Shown piece by piece: positions 54,887 through 63,267 of a DNA stretch of 64,000 nt. The notes beneath the pieces were generated by a model. The model did not search any database. It was given only the letters and a program-made list of their open reading frames with translations, and had not been told where the DNA came from. The stretch comes from Oceanobacillus saliphilus (GTDB lineage Bacteria > Bacillota > Bacilli > Bacillales > Amphibacillaceae), in the NCBI RefSeq assembly GCF_023522835.1, contig NZ_JALCZU010000008.1, positions 1 to 64,000 on the forward strand. Direction: 5' to 3'. The first letter of the stretch is position 1; the number at the start of each line of letters is the position of its first letter. The translations under genes and the position numbers were made by a program.

Positions 54887-56581
54887 ATGGGAATACAGAT
54901 TGAAGAATTCACAGTAGCAGATGCGATAGTAAAAGAACTTGTTAGAAATGGTGTAGAAGTGGCTTTTGGGATTGTTAGCATTCATAATCTGCCAATCTAC
55001 CAAGCTATCTTACGAGATGGCAGTATTCAATTGATAACGGCCCGTGGAGAAAGTGGAGCGGTAAATATGGCAGATGGATATGCTAGAACTACCGGCAAAC
55101 TTGGGGTTGTAATAACGAGTACCGGAACTGGGGCAGGGAATGCTGCGGGATCGTTAGTAGAAGCCTGGAGTGGAGGCACTCCGCTTCTACATTTAACAGG
55201 TGAAATTGAAAGCCCTTATATCAATTTAGGCAGGCATTATATTCATGAAGCAAAGGATCAACTTTCTATGATGGAAGGTGCAAGTAAGAAAGCATACCGT
55301 CTGCGTAAACCGGAGCAAGCTATCTCGGTGATAAGAAAAGCTGTTGATAAAGCTTTTGATGCCCCAACCGGACCGGTGACGCTAGAAATCCCTATTGACT
55401 TTCAATCAGCAATTATCCCAAACAGTGAAATCTTAGAGATGAATAAAACCTCCGCTTCTAATAAAAATGAAGAAGAAATTCATTTATCCGAACATCTTAT
55501 TACTAAAATAGTAGCAGCACGCAGACCGGTAATCTGGGCTGGTGGTGGTGTAATTAAATCCGAAGCATCCGATGAATTAATAACACTAGCTGAAATGCTT
55601 GGAGCAATGGTAATTACGAGTCAATCCGGTAAAGGTTCTATTCCTGAAAACCATCCACTATGTGTAGGGTATTTTTCTTCTAATAAAATGGTTCGTGACT
55701 TCATTCGAAATTCGGATTTATTGATAAGTGTTGGTACGCAATTCCGTAGTACAGAAACAGCACTGTGGGATTCCTTTGTTCCGGAAGAACATATTAGTAT
55801 AAATACGAATATCCATGCATTTAATCTGAATTATCCAGTTACTCACGGAATAGTTGCTGATGCTAAATCTATTTTAAGTAGATTAATAAATAACACTGAC
55901 ATCAAAGGTTATACACCAGACGAGGAGTATGGTGAAGAAATTAAACAGCTTCGCGAAAATGTACGTGCGGAGTTAATTGATACGCTCGGACCTTATAAAT
56001 ACTTTGCAAGTGGAATTCGAGAAATTCTACCTGACGAGGCTATTTTGGTACGTGATGTTACGGTTCCGGCAAATCTGTGGGGAAGTCGTGTGGTAGAAAC
56101 ATTATTGCCAAGAACGTCTATCTATATTGCCGGAGGAGGAATTGGGCAGGGATTGCCTATAGCAATCGGAGCTCAAGTAGGACGTAAGGATCGCCCTGTT
56201 GTATTAATAGCAGGTGATGGTGGATTTCTTGTGAACTTAGGTGAAATGGCAACAGCTGCACAGGAAAACCTAGCAATAACTGTTATTTTGTTTGATGATG
56301 CAGGGTACGGCGTTTTACGTGGTATCCAAGATGCTACTTATGGAAAGCAGGTTGCCGTGGATCTAGTAAGTCCAGATTTTGTAAAACTTGGAGAGAGCAT
56401 GGGGTTTGTATCGAAACGAGTAGGTTCTGTGGATGAATTTACAACAGAGCTTTCAGAAGCAGTGTCAATGGAAAAACCATCATTAATTGTGGTTGATATG
56501 GAAGCAGTAGGTCCTGCCGCTAAACAATATGCAGGAGCACCTGGCGCAGTTCCTGATTATCGACCGAAGAAGTTTGAATAA
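54887..56581 (+). CDS. ThDP-dependent enzyme (acetolactate synthase/benzoylformate decarboxylase-like)
   Basis: A 564-aa member of the three-domain ThDP family. The catalytic Glu sits in TARGESGAVNMADGYA (residue about 54), the central domain covers residues 200-330, and the ThDP-binding motif starts GDGGFLVNLGEMATA (residue about 445) and ends ILFDDAGYG, with Asp-Asp where many relatives have Asn-Asn/Asn-Asp. Lack of large-subunit ALS context and presence beside ALDH and 2-hydroxyacid dehydrogenase favour a 2-oxo acid decarboxylase. The substrate is unknown. GGGAGG precedes the ATG. Confidence 0.82.
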   Translation: MGIQIEEFTVADAIVKELVRNGVEVAFGIVSIHNLPIYQAILRDGSIQLITARGESGAVNMADGYARTTGKLGVVITSTGTGAGNAAGSLVEAWSGGTPLLHLTGEIESPYINLGRHYIHEAKDQLSMMEGASKKAYRLRKPEQAISVIRKAVDKAFDAPTGPVTLEIPIDFQSAIIPNSEILEMNKTSASNKNEEEIHLSEHLITKIVAARRPVIWAGGGVIKSEASDELITLAEMLGAMVITSQSGKGSIPENHPLCVGYFSSNKMVRDFIRNSDLLISVGTQFRSTETALWDSFVPEEHISINTNIHAFNLNYPVTHGIVADAKSILSRLINNTDIKGYTPDEEYGEEIKQLRENVRAELIDTLGPYKYFASGIREILPDEAILVRDVTVPANLWGSRVVETLLPRTSIYIAGGGIGQGLPIAIGAQVGRKDRPVVLIAGDGGFLVNLGEMATAAQENLAITVILFDDAGYGVLRGIQDATYGKQVAVDLVSPDFVKLGESMGFVSKRVGSVDEFTTELSEAVSMEKPSLIVVDMEAVGPAAKQYAGAPGAVPDYRPKKFE

Positions 56582-56684
56582 ATAGTTCATTTAGTGTTGA
56601 GTCTAGCGAATATGTAATCGTAAATTATAAATAAAATAAATCAAATCATAGTGTGAAAATAAGATTATTTGGAGTGAATAATAC

Positions 56685-57728
56685 ATGAATATAGCTGAAG
56701 AAAAAATTAGTGAGTTTTCAATCGATTGCTTTAAAAAGGTTGGAATGAAAGAAGTAGACGCAAAGATAATTACAGAAACAATGTTGGTTGCCGATTATCG
56801 CGGAATTCACAGTCACGGATTCATACGTTTACCAATTTATATTGAGCGGATAAAAAAGGGATTTATTAATGTCAATGCAGTTATTAAATCCGTTAAAGAG
56901 AGTACCTCCCTCACTTTAATGGATGGAGACTATGGTGCGGGTCAAGTAGTAGCTAAGTCTGCAATGTTAAATTCAATTAAAAAAGCTAAAGAATATGGAT
57001 TAGGCTTAACAATTGTAAAAAATGGTAATCATTTTGGAATTGCAGGGTATTATTCCCATTTGGCAACAAAAGAAAATATGATTGGTTTAGCTATTAGTAA
57101 TGCCGAAGCTTTAATGCCAGCTGTCGGGGGAGCAGAAAAGGTAATTGGGAATAATCCGGTGTCTATTGCTGCACCAAATCATAATAAGAGGAATCCATTA
57201 GTGCTTGATATGGCACTAAGTAACGTTGCGTTAGGGAAAATATTAGTAGCAGAAAAGAAAGGTGATACTATTCCAAATGGTTGGGGTGTTGACGAAAATG
57301 GGCAAACAACTAACAATCCAAGCGAGGTAGTAAATGGAGGTTTTCTATCACCAGTAGGCGGTCCAAAAGGTTTTGGTTTAGCTCTGTTAACAGAAGTTCT
57401 TACAGGTGTTATTTCTGGAGGAGATTTTTCTAAAACGATACCAACAATGTATGGTTTAGAGGAAAAACAATCTATCTCATATTTTATGCTTGCACTAGAC
57501 ACTTCATTTTTTATGGAGAAAGAAGATTATGAACAGCGGATGAATATGCTTTCTTCTTTTGTAAAAGATTCAAAAAAAGCACCTGGCGTAGAAGAAACAT
57601 TTTTGCCTGGCGAACTTGAGTTTAAACGCGAGAAAGAAAACGAAATAAAAGGAGTTCCTATAGATGAAAACGTTTTCGAAGAACTTCGGAAATTGGCTGA
57701 ATCATTAGAAGTTGAATTTAAATTTTAG
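56685..57728 (+). CDS. malate/L-lactate dehydrogenase-family oxidoreductase (Ldh2)
   Basis: A 347-aa NAD(P)-dependent 2-hydroxyacid dehydrogenase of the YlbC/YiaK/ComC fold, distinct from classical LDH. Motifs: VADYRGIHSHGFIRLP (active-site His near residue 46), NGNHFGIAGYYSHLA (catalytic His) and GGPKGFGLALLTEVLTG (nucleotide-binding). Family members act on malate, lactate, sulfolactate, ureidoglycolate or mandelate. GGAGTG precedes the ATG. Confidence 0.85.
   Translation: MNIAEEKISEFSIDCFKKVGMKEVDAKIITETMLVADYRGIHSHGFIRLPIYIERIKKGFINVNAVIKSVKESTSLTLMDGDYGAGQVVAKSAMLNSIKKAKEYGLGLTIVKNGNHFGIAGYYSHLATKENMIGLAISNAEALMPAVGGAEKVIGNNPVSIAAPNHNKRNPLVLDMALSNVALGKILVAEKKGDTIPNGWGVDENGQTTNNPSEVVNGGFLSPVGGPKGFGLALLTEVLTGVISGGDFSKTIPTMYGLEEKQSISYFMLALDTSFFMEKEDYEQRMNMLSSFVKDSKKAPGVEETFLPGELEFKREKENEIKGVPIDENVFEELRKLAESLEVEFKF
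57665..57678. promoter_or_regulatory. candidate cre site upstream of the TRAP operon
   Basis: TGAAAACGTTTTCG, near-palindromic, 13 of 14 positions of the cre consensus, located within the last codons of the dehydrogenase gene and 135 bases before the DctP start. Position inside a gene makes chance possible. Confidence 0.45.
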
Positions 57729-57799
57729 TATTAATACAACTGAAATGTCCTATGAAATTCAAATTAATAGCTATTAATAATATTCCAGGAGGAGATACA

Positions 57800-58795
57800 A
57801 TGAAAAAATATTTTATATTATTATTGTTAATTATTATATTTAGCTTAAGTGCATGTTCCAATAGTAATCAAACTGAGGCAGGTAAGCAAGGGAAAGTCAT
57901 AACATTTGGACATGAGTATAATGAGAGCCATTCGCTCCATGCAGGGGCAGTAAAATTTAAAGAAAAACTAGAAGAACTTAGTGATGGAGAGATTACAGTA
58001 GAAATCCACAACAATGGTAGTCTTGGTGACAATGAAGAAATGCATCAACAATTATTAATGGGAAATCTCGATGCTCATATTTCAAATGTAGTTTTCTACA
58101 CGGGTGAACATCCGCAGGCGATGGTAGACGAATTACCATTCATATATCAAGAAGTTAGTAATTGGTATGACGCATGGGATGGAGAATTTGGTGGTGCTAT
58201 TCAATCTGAAGTATTTGATCAAGCAGGAGTAACTAACCTTGGAAATTGGGGCGTTGGATTTCGACACTTTACAAATAATGTAAGGCCTATTACAACTCCT
58301 GAAGACATGGAGGGAATCAAGTTTAGAAGTGCTAGTTCTCCAATAAGGCTAAAAATGTTTGAAGTATTAGGAGGAAATGCAATTTCGATGCCATTACCAG
58401 AGTTATTTACTGGTTTACAACAGGGAACTGTTGATGGAATGGATAATCCACTTATAACAATCGAATCTGGTAGTTTTGAAGAAGTACAAGATTATCTCTC
58501 GCTTTCTGGCCATATTTTTACTGGAATGAATGTACTTTTTAATACGGATAATTTAAACAGTTTCACAGAAGAAGAACAAGATTGGATTCAAACGGCCATG
58601 GATGGAGCAACATCACACCAACGAAATGTAACTGCTGAAAATGAAGAAAAAATATTAGAAAGTTTTGAATCAGTAATTGAAATAAACGAAGTAGACTATG
58701 ATGCATTTTTAAATGCTGTACAACCTGTCTATGATTATTATAGAGAAGAATTTGGTGATAATGGATGGATTGAAATGATACAGGAAGTTCAGTAA
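57800..58795 (+). CDS. dctP: TRAP transporter solute-binding lipoprotein (DctP)
   Basis: A 331-aa extracytoplasmic binding protein. The signal peptide ends in the lipobox LSAC-S (Cys near residue 19), so it is lipid-anchored. TRAP binding-protein features: GHEYNESHSLHAGAVKFKE, IHNNGSLGDNEEMHQQLLMG and the carboxylate-binding Arg in GIKFRSASSPIRLKMFE. An AGGAGGAG lies before the ATG at 57,800 (an earlier in-frame start at 57,752 is without such a site). It supplies an organic acid to the DctQM permease. Confidence 0.9.
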   Translation: MKKYFILLLLIIIFSLSACSNSNQTEAGKQGKVITFGHEYNESHSLHAGAVKFKEKLEELSDGEITVEIHNNGSLGDNEEMHQQLLMGNLDAHISNVVFYTGEHPQAMVDELPFIYQEVSNWYDAWDGEFGGAIQSEVFDQAGVTNLGNWGVGFRHFTNNVRPITTPEDMEGIKFRSASSPIRLKMFEVLGGNAISMPLPELFTGLQQGTVDGMDNPLITIESGSFEEVQDYLSLSGHIFTGMNVLFNTDNLNSFTEEEQDWIQTAMDGATSHQRNVTAENEEKILESFESVIEINEVDYDAFLNAVQPVYDYYREEFGDNGWIEMIQEVQ

Positions 58796-59120
58796 AAATT
58801 TAATCCTTAAAGGCGGATTGTGGTTTTACTATTTAGAAATGTCATTTTAAAAAAAGATTCATAGTCTAAGAACTATTATTAGTTTAAGAAGATATAAATA
58901 AGAATAGTTTGTCTGGTTAAAAACAGCTACCTTTGACACTGATTTTTTCTTTTCCACGTGCTATTTAATGACTAAGTTGCCATTAGTCATTTGGCAGAAA
59001 GCCTAGCACCACGCCTTCTCAGTGTTAAGGTACGCTATCCTTAGCCTGGTATATCTCAGATTTTTAGTGCAAGGGGATAAATGTCCTGAATGTAAATTTA
59101 ATATAGAGGGGTTGATTTAT
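58796..59120. other. gap between dctP and dctQ with hairpin
   Basis: No gene. AATGACTAA-GTTGCCA-TTAGTCATT is a perfect 9-bp hairpin (58,968-58,992) without a T-run, perhaps a processing or attenuating structure that keeps binding protein levels above permease levels. Confidence 0.45.
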
Positions 59121-59594
59121 TTGAAAATACTAAACTTTATTAAATTTACTACTAGAATATTTAGTGCCTTTCTTTTATTCTTAATTGTTGGTACAACTTT
59201 TTTTCAAGTTATAATGCGTTATTTGTTTAACATTTCATATGTCTGGGTAGAAGAATTGGCAATTTGGTCGATGGTTTGGCTTGTTTTTTTAGGATCAGTA
59301 CTTGGAGTTATTGAAATGGCTCATCCTAGAATAGATTTTTTAGTTAATCGTTTACCAGGAAAGATTAAAATTACGGTTGAAATATTTACTAATCTAGTAT
59401 GTGCAATTGTAGTAGCAATTTTAACATACTACACATTACCGCTAATTAAATTAAATTCAAATAACATATCTGTTGGTCTCCAACTACCTGTGTCAATACT
59501 CTATTACTCACTTCTAATAGGTGGGGCACTCATGACTTTATTTTTCGTGGTGACAATCTATGAAAAGGGAAAAATGCTTAGAGAGGGTGCCTAG
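59121..59594 (+). CDS. dctQ: TRAP transporter small permease (DctQ)
   Basis: A 157-aa membrane protein with four transmembrane helices. The family's RYLFNISYVWVEELAIWSMV motif is present near residues 33-52. A TTG at 59,121, preceded by AGAGGGG, is taken as start; the frame is open much further upstream but without a plausible start. It ends 2 bases before dctM. Confidence 0.85.
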   Translation: MKILNFIKFTTRIFSAFLLFLIVGTTFFQVIMRYLFNISYVWVEELAIWSMVWLVFLGSVLGVIEMAHPRIDFLVNRLPGKIKITVEIFTNLVCAIVVAILTYYTLPLIKLNSNNISVGLQLPVSILYYSLLIGGALMTLFFVVTIYEKGKMLREGA

Positions 59595-59596
59595 AT

Positions 59597-60880
59597 TTGA
59601 TTATTCTATTATTTATTACTTTCTTTGTTTCAATGTTTCTTGGTATCCCCATTGCATTTTCAATGATACTCAGCGTCATTGCCGCGGTAATTTTTGAGGG
59701 TAATATTGATCTAACGATAGTGGTTCAGCGTTTAGTGAATGGGGGAGCGAGTTTTACTATGTTGGCTCTCCCACTGTTTATATTTGCTGGAAATCTGATG
59801 ATGTATGGTAGTACTAGCAGACTTATGAATTTTGCAAATATGTTGATTGGAAGAATTCCTGGAAGTATTGGAACAGTTGGAGTGGTAGGAAGTGCTTTTT
59901 TTGGTTCAGTATCAGGGTCGGGTGTGGCCACAACAGCTGCCGTAGGTTCGATAGTAGCACCTGAAATGGTGAAACAAGGATATAGAAAAGGATATACAGC
60001 ATCACTACTAGCAGCTTCAGGAACTTTAGGTGTTTTGATTCCACCAAGTATAGTAGCTATTGTATATGGTTCTATAGCAAGTACATCTATTGGTAAACAG
60101 TTAATAGCAGGTGCCGGACCTGGTTTTCTAATTATGCTTGCTTTAATTGGTCTTAATACCATTATTGCTTTGCGAAAAGGGATAGGTAATCAGAAACATA
60201 AGTATAGTGCAAAGGAAAAAGTTAAAATTACACTAGATGTTATTCCTCCTTTGTTAATGCCTATTATTATATTTGGAGGAATTATGAGCGGACTTATAAC
60301 CGCTACAGAATCTGCAGTTATTGCTACTGTTTATGCATTAATTTTATCAATGATCATTTATCGTGAAATAGACTTTAAAAAGTTAATGAAAGTTACTTCG
60401 GATAGTGTAGTAACAAGTGCAGTAATTTTGCTCATAATGGCAGCTGCTGCTCCTTTTTCGTGGACACTTGCAATACAACAAGTCCCTCAAATGTTAATGA
60501 GTAATATTGCCTCATTTTCAACTAATCCAATTGTTATTATGACTCTGATTGTTTTTGTAATAATTATATTAGGTATTTTTATGGAAGGAATTAGTATTGT
60601 AATTATTATGACACCCATAATGTTACCATTAGCAGTTTCAGTAGGTATCGACCCAATTCATTTTGGTACCATAATGCTCGCAGCTATAAACATTGGAGCT
60701 GTAACACCCCCATTAGCTGTTGGCCTGTTTGTTTCTACTAAAATTGTTAATATTCCAATTTCAAAAGTTTTCCCAGATGTATTTTATATAATAATCGCCA
60801 TGTTAATTTGTGTTGCAATAATAGTAATCTGGCCAGCATTAACTCTATGGTTGCCAAATCTATTAATGCAAAAGCTATAA
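59597..60880 (+). CDS. dctM: TRAP transporter large permease (DctM)
   Basis: A 427-aa permease with about twelve membrane segments. Family motifs: LPLFIFAGNLM, GSVSGSGVATTAAVGS and the later GAVTPPLAVGLF. It forms the sodium-driven channel of the TRAP system. TTG start following GAGAGGG. Coupled to dctQ. Confidence 0.9.
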   Translation: MIILLFITFFVSMFLGIPIAFSMILSVIAAVIFEGNIDLTIVVQRLVNGGASFTMLALPLFIFAGNLMMYGSTSRLMNFANMLIGRIPGSIGTVGVVGSAFFGSVSGSGVATTAAVGSIVAPEMVKQGYRKGYTASLLAASGTLGVLIPPSIVAIVYGSIASTSIGKQLIAGAGPGFLIMLALIGLNTIIALRKGIGNQKHKYSAKEKVKITLDVIPPLLMPIIIFGGIMSGLITATESAVIATVYALILSMIIYREIDFKKLMKVTSDSVVTSAVILLIMAAAAPFSWTLAIQQVPQMLMSNIASFSTNPIVIMTLIVFVIIILGIFMEGISIVIIMTPIMLPLAVSVGIDPIHFGTIMLAAINIGAVTPPLAVGLFVSTKIVNIPISKVFPDVFYIIIAMLICVAIIVIWPALTLWLPNLLMQKL

Positions 60881-60960
60881 AGATGCCTCTACCAGTTATC
60901 GTAGCTAATAATAACCATATTCATCGTTGATAAAATATACTTAAAGGAGAGATGTTCAAA

Positions 60961-61845
60961 ATGAAACTATTAACATTTGTAACAGACAGCGGATTGAAAT
61001 TAGGAGTCAAAATGGAAAAAGGAGTACTTAATCTCGAAAAAGCTAAAGAAAAATTTCCAAATACATCAATTCCCACAACTATTGAACAAGTTATTGAAGG
61101 TGAGGAAGCTCAACTAAAGGAATTACATCGATACATTCAAACCATCGACAGTAAGGAAAATGAATTATTTCTTCCAGAAGAAGAATTGACCTTTGGGCCA
61201 ATCGTGCCGAACCCAGGGAAAATTATTTGCATCGGCTTAAACTATCGGAAACATGCGATTGAGAGTGGTATGCCTATTCCTGAAAACCCGATCATTTTTA
61301 ATAAGTTTAGCAATGCTATATCTGGTCATGGTGAGACTGTGGATATCCCTTCTCATGCAAAGCAAATTGACTATGAAGCAGAATTAGTTATCGTGATAGG
61401 CAAAAAAACAAAAGAAGTAAGCAAGGAAGAGGCACTGGATTACGTTCTTGGTTATACGAACGGAAATGATTTATCTATTCGTGAACATCAGTTTCTTACG
61501 AGTCAATGGGTACTTGGAAAAACAGCTGATGGATTTTGCCCAATAGGTCCTTATTTGGTAACTCCGGATGAAGTTGGTAATCCTGATGACTTAGAAATAA
61601 AGGGTTTAGTAAATGGTGAAGTTAAGCAAAGTTCTACCACAGCTGACATGATTTTCAATTGTAGTGAGATAATTAGTTTTGCTTCCAAATATATGACACT
61701 TGAGCCTGGTGATATAATACTTACTGGTACACCAGAAGGAGTTATCATGGGCAATTCTCCAGAAGAACAAATTTGGCTTAAAAATGGAGATGAAGTGACG
61801 ATCGAAATTGAAAAGTTAGGGAAGCTTACAACTATATTTAATTAA
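60961..61845 (+). CDS. fumarylacetoacetate hydrolase-family protein
   Basis: A 294-aa FAH-fold hydrolase/isomerase/decarboxylase. Metal-binding motifs: CIGLNYRKHA, DYEAELVIVIGKK (with the acidic ligands), LGYTNGNDLSIREHQF and TGTPEGVIMG. Family members cleave C-C bonds in 2-oxo acid intermediates of aromatic degradation. I start at ATG 60,961, 11 bases from AAAGGAG (an alternative at 60,952 is too close to it). The substrate is unknown. Confidence 0.82.
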   Translation: MKLLTFVTDSGLKLGVKMEKGVLNLEKAKEKFPNTSIPTTIEQVIEGEEAQLKELHRYIQTIDSKENELFLPEEELTFGPIVPNPGKIICIGLNYRKHAIESGMPIPENPIIFNKFSNAISGHGETVDIPSHAKQIDYEAELVIVIGKKTKEVSKEEALDYVLGYTNGNDLSIREHQFLTSQWVLGKTADGFCPIGPYLVTPDEVGNPDDLEIKGLVNGEVKQSSTTADMIFNCSEIISFASKYMTLEPGDIILTGTPEGVIMGNSPEEQIWLKNGDEVTIEIEKLGKLTTIFN

Positions 61846-62050
61846 AAATCTTAGTTGCTGATAGATTACTTATACATCAACCACTTGGTTATAAAGCGTT
61901 ATTTATCCCTAGGCAAAACTTGTCACATTGCTATTTAACTATTAATGTAGTTATCTGACAGGGTTCTAAATAGAAAGCTGTGGCAAGCTATTGCTTAAAG
62001 GTTTAGAATATAATCCTTCAAGTTTTTTGCTATACATATAAAGAAAATAA

Positions 62051-62082
62051 GTTCCATTCCAAAATATTAAATAGAATTGGAA
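62051..62082. promoter_or_regulatory. inverted repeat upstream of iclR-type gene
   Basis: GTTCCATTC and GAATTGGAAC form an inverted repeat with a 13-base spacer and one extra base in an arm, 21 bases before the regulator's ATG. It is a candidate autoregulatory operator. Confidence 0.5.
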
Positions 62083-62102
62083 CTCGGAAGAGAGGTTACA
62101 CA

Positions 62103-62858
62103 ATGAGTCAAAGTCTATTGAAAGCAATACAATTATTAGATTGTTTTGATGAAAATCCTGAATTAACTCTATTAGAATTAGTGGAGATATCTAAAATGCC
62201 CAAAACAACAGTTTTTAGATTAGTTTCGTCTCTAGTAGAAGCAGGGTTACTGGTTAAAGTAAAATACTCCAGCCACGATGTTAGATATAAAATGGGATTA
62301 AAATTACTTGAGTTAGGGATGAGAGTGAATAAGCAACTGGAATATCGTGAAATCGCCCTACCATATATGAAGGAATTAAATGCAAAATTAAATGAATCCG
62401 TGCATTTAGCGGTTATTGAAAAAGATGAAACGGTTTATGTAGAAAAACTAGATAGTACAAAACCGCTTCGTTTAATAATAAAAATAGGAGCTCGTATTCC
62501 TTTATATAAAGGATCAGCATCTAAAGTACTATTAGCCAATTTGAAAAAAACAGAACAAGAAGAATACCTAAAGAAACTGAAATTAAACAAGCTGGATGAA
62601 CATACATTCGATAACATAGAACAGCTAGTTAAAGAACTTCAAGAAATAAGGGAAAAAGGCTATTCGTATAGTAAAGAAGAAATTTATAAGGATATAATTG
62701 GATATTCCTGCCCTATTTTTGATAACTCAGGAAAGATTCTTGCTGCGATGGGTGTAAGTATACCTATCATAGAATTTACCGAAGAAAAGGGAGAGCATAT
62801 TCTAAATGAAGTGCTAAAGACCGCAAATATAATATCAAAAGAACTAGGTTATAAATGA
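62103..62858 (+). CDS. IclR-family transcriptional regulator
   Basis: A 251-aa regulator: winged helix at the N-terminus (LLKAIQLLDCFDENPELTLL, then MPKTTVFRLVSSLVEAGLL) and the IclR effector-binding domain (HLAVIEKDETVYVEKLDS, LYKGSASKVLLAN, GYSYSKEEIYKDIIGYSCPI). Such regulators control catabolism of carboxylic or aromatic acids. It likely governs this cluster. Spacing to the ATG from AGAGAGG is good. Confidence 0.9.
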   Translation: MSQSLLKAIQLLDCFDENPELTLLELVEISKMPKTTVFRLVSSLVEAGLLVKVKYSSHDVRYKMGLKLLELGMRVNKQLEYREIALPYMKELNAKLNESVHLAVIEKDETVYVEKLDSTKPLRLIIKIGARIPLYKGSASKVLLANLKKTEQEEYLKKLKLNKLDEHTFDNIEQLVKELQEIREKGYSYSKEEIYKDIIGYSCPIFDNSGKILAAMGVSIPIIEFTEEKGEHILNEVLKTANIISKELGYK

Positions 62859-63191
62859 TAAACAAGGATACATTGGAATTAGTTGCAAAGAGGACATAGC
62901 AAGTACAGTAAATCTTAGCAAACGTGAAATTAAAGTAAGTCTATTTTATTACCCGTAAACTTCATATAAGAAAACTAAAAGGAACAAATGTGACTGCTTG
63001 TGGATTTGTTTCTTTTCATATTGCTAGTTATAGAAATTATAATGTGTCTTCATATCAAAAAAATAGTTTTCACCTTCATCTAAATTGACAGTTCTAGAAG
63101 TAGACACTAATTATTTTCAGAATATTAATAAGTAAATAAATTATCAGTTGATTTTTTGCGCAGAATGACTTAGAATTTATATTATAAATAC

Positions 63192-63205
63192 GGAATTCAA
63201 ATTCC
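63192..63205. promoter_or_regulatory. palindrome upstream of etfB
   Basis: GGAATT-CA-AATTCC, a perfect inverted repeat with another TTGGAAT 5 bases on (63,211), 63 bases before the etfB start. It shares GGAAT/ATTCC half-sites with the repeats at 52,693 and 62,051, which may be sites of the same regulator. The rest of 62,859-63,267 shows no gene. Confidence 0.45.
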
Positions 63206-63267
63206 TTATATTGGAATGATTGACTAGAAGTAGATAACAAGGACATTAAACGGAGGAGGAAATTTAA

